Below are positions 50,788-59,055 of a DNA stretch of 64,000 bases, piece by piece. The DNA lies in contig NZ_CP127385.1 in the NCBI RefSeq assembly GCF_030378205.1, forward strand, positions 744,001 through 808,000. Direction: 5' to 3'. Positions within the stretch are counted from its first letter, which is position 1; each line of letters opens with the position of its first letter. This DNA is from Bradyrhizobium sp. NP1 (lineage in GTDB: Bacteria > Pseudomonadota > Alphaproteobacteria > Rhizobiales > Xanthobacteraceae). The notes under the pieces were generated by a model. That model ran no database searches. It saw nothing but the letters and a program-made list of their open reading frames with translations, and had not been told where the DNA came from. Made by a program: the position numbers and the translations under genes.

Positions 50788-51096
50788 ATGAGGCGCACCT
50801 TGATCCGCTACAAGACCAAACCCGAGGCCTCCGACCGCAATGCCGCGCTGATTGCGGCCGTATTTGCCGAACTAAAGGCTGCCAAGCCGGACGGCGTGCG
50901 CTATCTTTCGCTGCGGCTCGAGGACGATACCTTCATCCACATTGTCGAGACCGACGCCGAGGACGGAACCAGCCCGATACCGAAGCTCGCGGCATTTGCC
51001 GCGTTCCAGGATGGCATCCGTGATCGCTGCGCCGAGCCTCCGCTGGTACGCGCGGTGGGCATCGTCGGAAACTACCGCATGTTCAATGAGCCGTGA
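50788..51096 (+). CDS. Small ABM-like protein coupled to a sigma factor gene
   Basis: The 102-aa protein (MRRTLIRYKTKPEASDRNAA, then LAAFAAFQDGIRDRCAEPPLVRAVGIVGNYRMF) looks like a small alpha+beta ferredoxin-like (antibiotic biosynthesis monooxygenase/Dabb-like) protein; no catalytic residue is evident. The ATG at 50788 has GGAG seven bases upstream, better than the ATG at 50776. It ends six bases before the ECF sigma gene, so the two are very likely co-translated. Confidence 0.72.
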   Translation: MRRTLIRYKTKPEASDRNAALIAAVFAELKAAKPDGVRYLSLRLEDDTFIHIVETDAEDGTSPIPKLAAFAAFQDGIRDRCAEPPLVRAVGIVGNYRMFNEP

Positions 51097-51102
51097 GGAC
51101 GA

Positions 51103-51990
51103 GTGTCGCCGGTGCCCGTTTCAAATACAGACGATATCGAGCCGCTCCTGATCACGATGCGGCCGAGGCTGCATCGCTATTGCGCGCGCATGGTCGGCTC
51201 GGTCATCGACGGCGAGGACGTGCTGCAGGACGCGCTGATCAAGGTCGTCGAGGCGCGGCCGGCGGCAGGCGCCATCGAGAACCCGGAAGGCTGGCTGTTT
51301 CGGATCGCGCACAACACGGCGCTGGATTTCCTGCGCCGCCGCAGCCGGCTCGAGGCGCTCCGCTCGGACGAGGAGGTCGAGATGGTCGCCGATCACCTCG
51401 ATGATGTCGCAAGCCGCGAGATCGCAAGCGCAAGCCTGCGCACCTTCATGCGCCTGCCTGTCGCCCAGCGCGCCAGCGTGATCCTGATGGATGTGCTCGG
51501 CTGCTCGCTGCTGGAGATCTGCGAGATCATGGACTATTCGCTGCCGGCGGCGAAAGCAGCCTTGCATCGCGGGCGGGCGCAACTGCGTGAGTTGGCGGAG
51601 GAGGCGGACGATGCGCCGCGTCCTGCGCTGTCGGAGGCCGATCGCGCACGGCTGTCAGCCTATGTCGCCTCCTTCAACGCGCGCGATTTCGACGCCATCC
51701 GCGCCATGATCGCCGACGACGTCAGGCTCGACCTCGTCAGCAAGACGCGCCTGCGGGGCAGGGACGAAGTGTCGTCGCGCTATCTCGGAAACTATTCCAG
51801 GGCCAGCGACTGGCACCTGGTTCCGGGGATGGTGGAAGACCGCCCGGCCATCCTGGTGTTCGATCCGGATGATCCCAACGGGGGGCCGAAATATTTCATG
51901 CTGCTGTCCTGGGAGGCCGGCAAGGTCGCGACCATCAGGGATTTTCGCCACGCCCCCTACATCGTCGAGAGCGCCGACTATCGCGTCTGA
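51103..51990 (+). CDS. ECF sigma factor with C-terminal NTF2/SnoaL-like domain
   Basis: The 295-aa protein has sigma region 2 (LHRYCARMVGSVIDGEDVLQDALIKVVEARPAAGAIENPEGWLFRIAHNTALDFLRRR), region 4 (RLPVAQRASVILMDVLGCSLLEICEIMDYSLPAAKAALHRGRAQL) and an extra C-terminal region of about 120 residues (LSAYVASFNARDFDAIRAMIADDVRLDL...) with the SnoaL-like fold. In ECF41/ECF56-type factors such a tail regulates activity in place of an anti-sigma factor. GTG at 51103 is taken as the start; a GTG at 51112 is possible. Confidence 0.88.
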   Translation: MSPVPVSNTDDIEPLLITMRPRLHRYCARMVGSVIDGEDVLQDALIKVVEARPAAGAIENPEGWLFRIAHNTALDFLRRRSRLEALRSDEEVEMVADHLDDVASREIASASLRTFMRLPVAQRASVILMDVLGCSLLEICEIMDYSLPAAKAALHRGRAQLRELAEEADDAPRPALSEADRARLSAYVASFNARDFDAIRAMIADDVRLDLVSKTRLRGRDEVSSRYLGNYSRASDWHLVPGMVEDRPAILVFDPDDPNGGPKYFMLLSWEAGKVATIRDFRHAPYIVESADYRV

Positions 51991-52727
51991 GGAGAAGCAG
52001 CCGGCGGCCAGTCCAGCGAAGCCTCGATGACCAGAGCCGTCCGCCGGTAGTGCTCGGCCAGGTGACGAACCGCGGCTTCGCTTCGGCGCAGCGTGGCGTC
52101 CATGATCTCCTGATGCTCGGCGGATACGTCGCGCCGCTGCTTGCCCGGGGCCCGGCCGATCAGGCTCGGCAGCCGATAGCGCTGCGTCTCGACATAAAGC
52201 TGGTCGGCAAGCTCGAGCAGGCGCGGCGATCCGCAATCGGCGATCAGCGCCCGATGGAAATGATGATGCCGCTCCTCCATCGCGAATATGTCGGCGGCAT
52301 CGAGCTTGCCCGCGCTTCGCGACTGCCGTTCGACCTGCAGCGTCAGCGCATGGAAGGCGGCGACAATGCCGGCCTCCCAGTCGTCGTCGCCGTCGCGCAT
52401 CGAGCGGCGCAGCGCCTCGCTTTCGATCAGGATGCGGGTTTCGGTCGCATCCCTCATCTCCTCGCGCGACAGCGGCGCGACGGAAAAGCCGCGCAGCGCC
52501 GTCGAGAGCACCAGCCGCTCGGACTGCAGCCGCATCAAGGCCTCGCGCAGCGGCGAAAAGCTGAACCCGTAGCGCTGGCGCAGCGCTTCCAGCCGCAATG
52601 GCTTCCCGGCATCCAGGTTGCCTGCGACGATGTCGGCGCGCAAACGTTGATAGGCCGCTTCGCCCAGGGTCGCGGGCTCCGCCGTTCCCTCGCTGCCGAT
52701 CCGGCGCTCTCCTGCCGCGTTTGCCAC
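51978..52727 (-). CDS. GntR/FCD regulator divergent from the gentisate operon
   Basis: The 249-aa protein has a GntR winged helix (AAYQRLRADIVAGNLDAGKPLRLEALRQRYGFSFSPLREALMRLQSERLV) and an FCD ligand domain with MEERHHHFHRALIADCGSPRLLELADQLYVETQRYR and a late H-E-H set (SAEHQEIMDATLRR, LAEHYRR). Its 3-prime end overlaps the convergent sigma gene by 13 bp. It diverges from the gentisate dioxygenase gene 114 bp away and probably represses it. Confidence 0.9.
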   Translation of the reverse strand: MANAAGERRIGSEGTAEPATLGEAAYQRLRADIVAGNLDAGKPLRLEALRQRYGFSFSPLREALMRLQSERLVLSTALRGFSVAPLSREEMRDATETRILIESEALRRSMRDGDDDWEAGIVAAFHALTLQVERQSRSAGKLDAADIFAMEERHHHFHRALIADCGSPRLLELADQLYVETQRYRLPSLIGRAPGKQRRDVSAEHQEIMDATLRRSEAAVRHLAEHYRRTALVIEASLDWPPAASPQTR

Positions 52728-52798
52728 TGCCTGACCCCCTGCCTCATGCCATGTTCGATAGAAGTGATTTCTTTCGAAAATTTTGCCTTGCGTCGTCT

Positions 52799-52816
52799 AT
52801 ATAACTTATTTTATAT
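52799..52816. promoter_or_regulatory. AT-rich perfect inverted repeat, candidate GntR operator of the gentisate operon
   Basis: ATATAA (52799-52804) and TTATAT (52811-52816) form a perfect inverted repeat around CTTATT. It is the most AT-rich stretch in the intergenic region, lies 25 bp upstream of the dioxygenase start and includes TATAA-like sequence that may be the -10 region. Binding by the divergent GntR regulator here would block transcription. Confidence 0.5.
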
Positions 52817-52841
52817 GTCGGGACAATATCGGGAGAGGGCC

Positions 52842-54005
52842 ATGGCAACAGGGCGCCAGGAAAAAAAGCAGGAAAAAAAGCAGGAAAAAAATCGGGAGAA
52901 CCATCGGGAGAACGTTGCCGGGCGGGCCAATGTCGAGGACACCCCGGAGCTGCTCGCCTATTACGACGAGCTGGAAAATCTGGACGCGGGCGCGCTTTGG
53001 ACCGTCGCCAACAAGATCGAGCCCTGGCAGCCTAAATCGTCGTCCGTTCCGGTGCTCTGGCGTTACCAGGACCTGCGCGCGCATGTGCTGCGCTCGGTCG
53101 GGCTGGTGTCGCCGGAAAAGGCCGGCCGGCGCGTCATCTATCTCAACAATCCCGGACGCCGCGAGCACGCGGCCGCGGTGGGCTGGCTCTATTCGGGCCT
53201 GCAGGTGATGCATCCGGGCGAGGTCGCGTCCGCCCACGCCCATTCCGCCTCGGCGCTGCGCTTCATCATGGAAGGCGAGGGCGCCTACACCATCGTCGAC
53301 GGGCATAAGCTTACCCTTGGCGCCAACGATTTCGTGCTGACGCCGAACGGCACCTGGCACGAGCATGGCGTTGCCAGCGACGGCACGCCCTGCATCTGGC
53401 AGGACGGCCTCGACATTCCCCTGGTGAATGCGCTGGAGGCCAACTTCTACGCCGTTCATCCCAACATGCAGCAGGACGTCGGCTATCCCGTCGACGACAT
53501 GGCGCACAGCTGGGGCAATCCGGGCCTGCGGCCGGCGGGCGAGCAATGGACGCGCGGATATTCGCCGCTTTTGAAATACGAGTGGGCGCCGACCTACGAG
53601 GCGCTCGAGCGTTACGCCAAATCGACCGACGGTTCGCCCTATGACGGCGTGCTGATGAACTATGTGAACCCGGCGACCGGCGGACCCGTGATGCAGACGA
53701 TCGGCGCATCGATGCAGATGCTGCGGCCGGGCGAGGCCACGCGCGCCCATCGCCACACCGGCAGCTTCATCTACCAGGTCGCCAAGGGCGCCGGCTACTC
53801 GATCATCGACGGCAAGCGTTTCGACTGGAAGGAGCGCGACATCTTCTGCGTTCCGTCCTGGGCCTGGCATGAGCACGCCAACGCCTCGGCAAGCGAGGAC
53901 GCCTGCCTGTTCACCTTCAACGATCTCCCGGTCATGCAGTCGCTCGGGCTGTACCGGGAGGAAGCGTTCGGCGACAACGAAGGGCGCCAGCCGCTCGCAT
54001 CCTAG
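52842..54005 (+). CDS. Gentisate 1,2-dioxygenase
   Basis: The 387-aa enzyme cleaves gentisate to maleylpyruvate with Fe(II). Two cupin domains are visible: the first with ASAHAHSASALRFIMEGEGAYTIVDG and GTWHEHG, the second with THAHRHTGSFIYQVAKGAGYSIIDG-like (here ATRAHRHTGS) and PSWAWHEHANAS. The N-terminus carries an unusual KKQE-type charged repeat (residues about 6-24). GGGAGAGGG precedes the ATG at 52842. It is the first gene of an operon with a fumarylpyruvate hydrolase-like gene and a flavin reductase gene. Confidence 0.94.
   Translation: MATGRQEKKQEKKQEKNRENHRENVAGRANVEDTPELLAYYDELENLDAGALWTVANKIEPWQPKSSSVPVLWRYQDLRAHVLRSVGLVSPEKAGRRVIYLNNPGRREHAAAVGWLYSGLQVMHPGEVASAHAHSASALRFIMEGEGAYTIVDGHKLTLGANDFVLTPNGTWHEHGVASDGTPCIWQDGLDIPLVNALEANFYAVHPNMQQDVGYPVDDMAHSWGNPGLRPAGEQWTRGYSPLLKYEWAPTYEALERYAKSTDGSPYDGVLMNYVNPATGGPVMQTIGASMQMLRPGEATRAHRHTGSFIYQVAKGAGYSIIDGKRFDWKERDIFCVPSWAWHEHANASASEDACLFTFNDLPVMQSLGLYREEAFGDNEGRQPLAS
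52861..52891 (+). repeat. Three A7 tracts in a 12-bp tandem repeat at the dioxygenase N-terminus
   Basis: Runs of seven A occur at 52861-52867, 52873-52879 and 52885-52891, separated by GCAGG. They encode KKQ/EKKQEK residues 7-17 of the dioxygenase. Two further related units (ATCGGGAGAAC) follow immediately. Such tracts in a GC-rich gene are slippage-prone. Confidence 0.9.
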
Positions 54006-54015
54006 GAATCGAACA

Positions 54016-54927
54016 ATGCGTCTCGTTACCTACCGTGGCAACGTCGAGGCCGCGGCCCGCCTCGGTGCCGTCGTCGGCGATCTGGTCGTGGATGTCGAAG
54101 ACATCGGCGCGCACGCCGGTATCTCGCTTCCCCACTCGATGCTCGACTTCATCGATCTGGGATTGCCCGCGCGCGCGGCACTGAAGAAAGTCCTCGACGA
54201 TTGCAGCGGCAGCTGGCCGGTCGGCGCCGCGCTGCCGCTTGCGAATGTCAGGCTGCTCGCGCCGATTCCGCGCCCGCGCAAGAACATCTTCGGCATCGGG
54301 CTGAACTATGTCGAGCACGTCGCGGAATCCTCGCGCACGCTGGATACCGCAAAGGAATTGCCGAAGCAGCCGGTGATTTTTTCCAAGCCGCCGACCAGCG
54401 TGATCGGTCCCGACGACGCCATCCAGCACGACCGCAAAGTCACCCAGCAGCTCGACTGGGAAGTCGAGCTTGCAGTCGTGATGGGACGAACCGCGCGCAA
54501 GGTGCCGGAAGCGGACGCGCTCGACTTCGTGTTCGGCTATAGCGTGATGATCGACGTCTCGGCGCGCGACAATCGCCGCGCCGGCCAGTGGATCTATTCC
54601 AAGGGACAGGACACCTACGCGCCGTTCGGTCCGTGCATCGTCACGGCAGACGAGATTGCCGATCCGCACGGCCTCGATCTCTGGCTCACGGTCAATGGCG
54701 TCGAGAAGCAACGCTCCAACACGCGCCACATGCTGTTCAAGGTGCCGCTGCTGATCTCCGACATCTCGGCCGCGATCACGCTGGAAGCGGGCGACATCAT
54801 CGCCACTGGCACGCCCGATGGCGTGGGCGCCGGGCGAAACCCGCAGGAATGGCTCTGGCCGGGCGACGTCGTGGAGGCGGAAGTGACCGGGATCGGCCGG
54901 CTGCGCCATCCCGTTGTGGCCATCTGA
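54016..54927 (+). CDS. FAH-family hydrolase, probable fumarylpyruvate hydrolase
   Basis: The 303-aa protein has the fumarylacetoacetase C-terminal fold: NIFGIGLNYVEHVAE, the metal-binding WEVELAVVMG (two Glu), GYSVMIDVSARD, SKGQDTYAPFGPCIV and IIATGTPDGVGAG. In gentisate pathways such enzymes cleave fumarylpyruvate (or maleylpyruvate) to pyruvate plus fumarate (or maleate). It starts 10 bp after the dioxygenase gene. No maleylpyruvate isomerase gene is seen in the window. Confidence 0.9.
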   Translation: MRLVTYRGNVEAAARLGAVVGDLVVDVEDIGAHAGISLPHSMLDFIDLGLPARAALKKVLDDCSGSWPVGAALPLANVRLLAPIPRPRKNIFGIGLNYVEHVAESSRTLDTAKELPKQPVIFSKPPTSVIGPDDAIQHDRKVTQQLDWEVELAVVMGRTARKVPEADALDFVFGYSVMIDVSARDNRRAGQWIYSKGQDTYAPFGPCIVTADEIADPHGLDLWLTVNGVEKQRSNTRHMLFKVPLLISDISAAITLEAGDIIATGTPDGVGAGRNPQEWLWPGDVVEAEVTGIGRLRHPVVAI

Positions 54928-54965
54928 AGCGCGCCACGGCGCAACACGATCGAAAAGAGGGGCAT

Positions 54966-55640
54966 GTGGGGTCAGCTTTGTTCTTCGACATGGAAGCCCT
55001 TGAGGCGCAAAGCCGCTACAAGATCCTCACCGCGACCGTGACGCCGCGTCCGATCGCCTGGGTGACGACACGTTCCGAAAAAGGCGTCGTCAACGCGGCC
55101 CCGTTCTCGTTCTTCAACGTGCTGGGGCACGAGCCGCCGACGGTCGCGCTCGGGCTTCTCGCGGGCGAGGGCCGTTTCAAGGATACCGCGGCCAACATTC
55201 TCGAGACCGGCGAGTTCGTGGTGAACCTCGTTTCCGAGGCGAATGCCGAGGCCATGAACGTCACCTGCATCGATGCGCCTTCCGATGTCGATGAACTCAC
55301 GCTCGCCGGCCTGACCGCTGTTGCCTCGCGCGCGATAGGTGCGCCGCGGATCGCGGAATCGCCGGTGTCGTTCGAGTGCCGCGTTCTGGCGTCGCTGGTG
55401 ACCGGGCCGCGCCAGACCATGGTCGTCGGGCGCGTCATTGGTGCGCATATCGACGGGGCGCTCGTTCAGGACCGGGAACGCTGCTACATCGACACGAAGG
55501 CGTTGCGCTTGATCGCCCGCATGCATGGCAGCGGCTGGTACGCCCGCAGCACGGATCTGTTTCAGATGGACCGGCCGAAATGGGCCGACTGGCAGCGCGA
55601 TGGTTCGACGGACCAGCCTCAGCCGGGTCCGCCGTCGTGA
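54966..55640 (+). CDS. Flavin reductase family protein (GTG start)
   Basis: The 224-aa protein has the FMN-binding split-barrel pattern YKILTATVTPRPIAWVTTRSEKGVVNAAPFSFFNVLGHEPPTVALGLL and later GEFVVNLVSEANAEAMNVT, as in flavin reductase-like proteins that supply reduced FMN to two-component monooxygenases. No monooxygenase gene is adjacent. The GTG at 54966 has GAGG five bases upstream and gives a normal start (SALFFDMEALEAQ). It is the third gene of the gentisate operon. Confidence 0.85.
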   Translation: MGSALFFDMEALEAQSRYKILTATVTPRPIAWVTTRSEKGVVNAAPFSFFNVLGHEPPTVALGLLAGEGRFKDTAANILETGEFVVNLVSEANAEAMNVTCIDAPSDVDELTLAGLTAVASRAIGAPRIAESPVSFECRVLASLVTGPRQTMVVGRVIGAHIDGALVQDRERCYIDTKALRLIARMHGSGWYARSTDLFQMDRPKWADWQRDGSTDQPQPGPPS

Positions 55641-55922
55641 ACGCGATCGCAAATGACGGGTGGGGAAGCTCATGGAGCAGGCGCGCACGGCCCGCTGCTG
55701 CGACATCAGGCGCCCGAAAAACCGGCACTATATTTCTTGCCATTCTCGCTTCTGGCGAACTATGGTGCAGGCGTCTTCAGCGACATGGGCCGAAGGTTCT
55801 AAGCCGGACCATCGCTTCATGCTTGCTGCGGAGCTGAGATTTCGCGCACAAAACGGCAAGTCCAACGGGCAGTTATCCCGGCCGGACAGGTTGGGTTGAG
55901 GTAACGAGGAGGGGAAACCAAG
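55641..55922. other. 282-bp gap before the Liv-type transporter genes
   Basis: No convincing gene is present. A 79-codon frame at 55660-55899 has no family character or ribosome binding site. The region should hold the promoter of the transporter genes, but I find no clear -35/-10 pair. A GGCAC...TTGC pair at about 55722 has the wrong spacing (13 instead of 10 bases) for sigma-54. GAGGAGGGG just before 55923 is the ribosome binding site of the next gene. Confidence 0.5.
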
Positions 55923-57095
55923 ATGAGGACGGCATTCTGGCTGGCGGGCGCAACCGCTCTGGCGCTGGCGGGGCCCGCATGGGCGGGCGACACCATCAAG
56001 ATCGGCTTTGTCTCGACCTTCAGCGGGCCGACCGCGGTCATCGGCAACGACATGCGCAATTCCTTCGAGCTCGCGCTCGACCATCTCGGTCGCAAGATGG
56101 GCGGCAAGCCGGTCGAGGTGATCTACGAGGACGACCAGCAGAAGCCCGACGTCGGCAAGCAGAAGACCGAGAAGCTGGTGCAGTCCGACAAGGTGGATTT
56201 CATCGCCGGCTACATCTGGTCGAACGTGCTCTTGGCCTCGCTGAAAACAGCGGTCGACTCGCAGACCTTCCTGATCTCGGCCAATGCCGGGCCGTCGCAG
56301 CTCGCGGGCGAACTGTGCTCGCCTTACGTGTTCTCGACCTCCTGGCAGAACGACCAGACGCCGCAGGCCGTTGGCCTCTACATGAACCAGAAGGGCGTGA
56401 AGTCGGTGTTCCTGATCGGCCCGAACTATGCCGCGGGCAAGGACATGCTCGCCGGGCTCAAGAGCACCTTCAAGGGCCAGGTGGTCGGCGAGGAATATAC
56501 GGTCTGGCCGAGCCAGCTCGACTTTTCCGCCGAGCTGACGAAAGCGCGCAACTCGGGCGCGGAGTCGATCTTCGTGTTCTATCCGGGTGCTGCCGGCGTG
56601 CAGTTCCTCAACCAGTACGTCCAGGCCGGCATCAAGGAGAAGATGCCGCTCTACACCGCCTTCACCATCGACGAATTGTCGCTGCCGCTGCAGAAGGAAA
56701 ACGCGCTCGGCGTTCCCGGCGCCCAGGAGTGGGTCAACGACCTGCCGAATGACCAGAACAAGAAGTTCGTCGCGGACTACCGCAAGAAATATCCGGGACT
56801 GCGCCCGACCTATTACGGCGCGCAGGCCTATGACGCGGCGCAGCTCATCGACAGCGCGGTGATCGCGGTCAAGGGCGATACCTCCAAGAAGGACGCGATG
56901 AAGGCCGAGATGGAGAAGGCCAACTTCAAGTCGCTGCGCGGTCCGTTCAAGTTCGGCAACAACCACATCCCGATCCAGAACTTCTACCTGCAGGACGTGG
57001 TCAAGGATGCCGACGGCCAGCTCTCGCTGAAGACGGTCGCCACCATCGTCAAGGACGATCAGGACCGCTTCCACGACAAATGCCCGATGAAGTAG
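55923..57095 (+). CDS. Branched-chain-type (LivK family) ABC substrate-binding protein
   Basis: The 390-aa protein has a signal peptide (to GPAWA) and the type I periplasmic binding fold: IKIGFVSTFSGPTAVIGNDMRNSFELALDHLGRKMGGKPVEVIYEDDQQKPDVGKQKTEKLVQ, VDFIAGYIWSNVLLA and GVKSVFLIGPNYAAGKDML. Members next to aromatic-degradation genes often bind aromatic acids rather than amino acids. It is followed by permeases and ATPases, and preceded by the gentisate genes, so gentisate or a precursor is a likely ligand. Confidence 0.92.
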   Translation: MRTAFWLAGATALALAGPAWAGDTIKIGFVSTFSGPTAVIGNDMRNSFELALDHLGRKMGGKPVEVIYEDDQQKPDVGKQKTEKLVQSDKVDFIAGYIWSNVLLASLKTAVDSQTFLISANAGPSQLAGELCSPYVFSTSWQNDQTPQAVGLYMNQKGVKSVFLIGPNYAAGKDMLAGLKSTFKGQVVGEEYTVWPSQLDFSAELTKARNSGAESIFVFYPGAAGVQFLNQYVQAGIKEKMPLYTAFTIDELSLPLQKENALGVPGAQEWVNDLPNDQNKKFVADYRKKYPGLRPTYYGAQAYDAAQLIDSAVIAVKGDTSKKDAMKAEMEKANFKSLRGPFKFGNNHIPIQNFYLQDVVKDADGQLSLKTVATIVKDDQDRFHDKCPMK

Positions 57096-57133
57096 TGCGG
57101 AACTTGCTTTAAGCTTAAAATATTTGCTAGATG

Positions 57134-57160
57134 GGCGGCAGCGGTTCGCCGGCTGCCGCC
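57134..57160 (+). terminator. GC-rich hairpin with TTCG loop between binding protein and permease genes
   Basis: GGCGGCAGC (57134-57142) pairs with GCTGCCGCC (57152-57160). Inner GG and CC pairs close a TTCG tetraloop, leaving one G bulged. TTCTT follows. It sits between the binding protein stop and the permease start, where such hairpins partially end transcription or protect the upstream message so that binding protein exceeds permease. Confidence 0.7.
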
Positions 57161-57193
57161 TTCTTGCTGTCGTTGAGTCTGATGTAGGGGCGC

Positions 57194-58111
57194 ATGCTTC
57201 TCGTCGTCGAACAAGTCTTGAACGGATTGCAGTTCGGGCTCCTGCTGTTCCTTTTGGCGGCGGGGCTGACGCTGGTGTTCGGCATCATGGACCTCGTCAA
57301 CCTCGCGCACGGCTCGCTCTACATGATGGGCGCCTATTTTGCCGCGACCTTCGTGGCCTGGACCGGCAATTTCCTGCTCGGTGCGTTGCTCGCGCTCGGC
57401 GCCACGCTGCTGCTCGGCATCGTGCTGGAATTCACGGCGCTCAGGCACCTCTATGGCCGCGACCATCTCGACCATGTGCTGGCGACCTTCGGGCTGATCC
57501 TGTTCTTCAATGAGGCCGTGCGGCTGATCTGGGGCCCAGCGGGCCTGGCGCTGCCGCTGCCCGCCTGGCTCACGGTGCCGGTGCAGATCATGCCCGGCAT
57601 CCACTACCCCGCCTATCGGCTCGCGATCATCGTGGTCGCGCTTCTCGTGGCGCTCCTGCTTTATCTCGGCGTGATGCGCACGCGCATCGGCATGCTGATC
57701 CGCGCCGGCGCCTCCAACCGCGAGATGATCGGCGCGCTCGGCATCAACATCAAGCTGCTCTACACGCTGGTGTTCGGCCTTGGCGCCGCGCTTGCCGGCC
57801 TCGCCGGGCTGATGCAGGCGCCGATCCTCACCGTGCAGATCGGGATGGGCGAGAACATCCTCATCCTCGCCTTCGTCATCATCGTGATCGGCGGCATCGG
57901 CTCGATCCGCGGCGCGTTCCTGGCCGCGATCTTCGTCGGCCTGATCGATACGCTCGGCCGTGCCTTCCTGCCCAATCTGCTGCGGCAGGTGCTGAGCGGG
58001 GCCGCGGCCTCGACCGCCGCGCCCGCGCTGTCCTCGATGCTGATCTATCTCGTGATGGCGATCGTGCTGGTGCTGCGGCCGGAGGGGCTGTTTCCGGCCA
58101 GCCGCCGATGA
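57194..58111 (+). CDS. Branched-chain-type ABC permease (LivH-like)
   Basis: The 305-aa permease opens VVEQVLNGLQFGLLLFLLAAGLTLVFGIMDLVNLAHGSLYMMGAY, the LivH signature with the conserved N-L-A-H-G segment, and has about eight helices. The EAA-like loop RAGASNREMIGALGINI faces the ATPases. It overlaps the LivM-like gene by four bases. Confidence 0.94.
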   Translation: MLLVVEQVLNGLQFGLLLFLLAAGLTLVFGIMDLVNLAHGSLYMMGAYFAATFVAWTGNFLLGALLALGATLLLGIVLEFTALRHLYGRDHLDHVLATFGLILFFNEAVRLIWGPAGLALPLPAWLTVPVQIMPGIHYPAYRLAIIVVALLVALLLYLGVMRTRIGMLIRAGASNREMIGALGINIKLLYTLVFGLGAALAGLAGLMQAPILTVQIGMGENILILAFVIIVIGGIGSIRGAFLAAIFVGLIDTLGRAFLPNLLRQVLSGAAASTAAPALSSMLIYLVMAIVLVLRPEGLFPASRR

Positions 58112-59055
58112 AGCGCGCGCTCGACCTTCGTACCATCGTCGCCGGGCTGCTGATCGCCGGCCTCGTCCTGCTCCCGGTCTATTCATATCTCACCGGCAGC
58201 GTATTCGTGCTGACACTGTTTACGCGCATCGTGATCCTGGCGCTGGCGGCGGCTAGCCTCAACCTCATCATGGGCTTTGGCGGCATGATGAGCTTCGGCC
58301 ACGCCGCCTATCTCGGCATCGGCGGCTACGCCGTCGGCATCCTGGCGCAGGAAGGCATCGGCTCCGGCTTCATCCAGTTTCCGGTGGCGCTGGCGGCATC
58401 GGCGGTCTATGCGCTCGTCATCGGCGCGCTGTCTCTGCGGACCCGCGGCGTCTATTTCATCATGATCACGCTGGCCTTCGCGCAGATGGCCTATTACGTC
58501 GCCTCGGGGCTCGCGCGCTATGGCGGCGACGACGGGCTGACCATCTACAAGCGCAGCGATTTCGCGGGCCTGATCAACCTCTCCAACCGCACCCAGTTCT
58601 ACTATCTCTGCCTCGCCTGCCTGTTCGGCGTGATGATCCTGATCTGGCGCATCGTCAATTCGCGCTTCGGCCTTGTCGTGCAGGGCCTGCGCTCCAACGA
58701 GCAGCGCATGCAGGCGATCGGCTTTCCCGGGACCCGCTATCGGCTCACCTGCTTCGTGATCGCCGGCACGATGTGCGGGCTGGCCGGCGCACTGCTCGCC
58801 AACAACACCGATTTCATCAGTCCCGCCGTGATGTACTGGACCCGCTCCGGCGACCTCATGGTGATGGTGATCCTCGGCGGCATGGGCACGCTGGTCGGGC
58901 CGGTGCTCGGCGCGGTGGTCTATCTCGTGCTGGAAGAACTGCTGTCGCAGGTCACCGAATTCTGGGCGCTGATCATGGGGCCGCTGCTGCTTCTGATCGT
59001 GCTGTTCGGGCGCGGCGGCATCATGGGGCTGCTAGGGAGGTTTTCCCGTGGCTGA
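58108..59055 (+). CDS. Branched-chain-type ABC permease (LivM-like)
   Basis: The 315-aa permease has the LivM pattern LNLIMGFGGMMSFGHAAYLGIGGYAVGIL, then TRGVYFIMITLAFAQMAYYVASGL and the loop GLRSNEQRMQAIGFPGTRYRLTCFVIAGTMCGLAGALLA. It overlaps LivH by four bases (ATGA) and LivG by eight bases. Confidence 0.94.
   Translation: MKRALDLRTIVAGLLIAGLVLLPVYSYLTGSVFVLTLFTRIVILALAAASLNLIMGFGGMMSFGHAAYLGIGGYAVGILAQEGIGSGFIQFPVALAASAVYALVIGALSLRTRGVYFIMITLAFAQMAYYVASGLARYGGDDGLTIYKRSDFAGLINLSNRTQFYYLCLACLFGVMILIWRIVNSRFGLVVQGLRSNEQRMQAIGFPGTRYRLTCFVIAGTMCGLAGALLANNTDFISPAVMYWTRSGDLMVMVILGGMGTLVGPVLGAVVYLVLEELLSQVTEFWALIMGPLLLLIVLFGRGGIMGLLGRFSRG

Noticed and set aside
55720..55742. Possible sigma-54 promoter before the Liv genes
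   Set aside because: The GG and GC doublets are 13 bases apart instead of 10.
55660..55899. A 79-codon frame between flavin reductase and Liv genes
   Set aside because: There is no ribosome binding site, no family resemblance and it occupies the expected promoter region.
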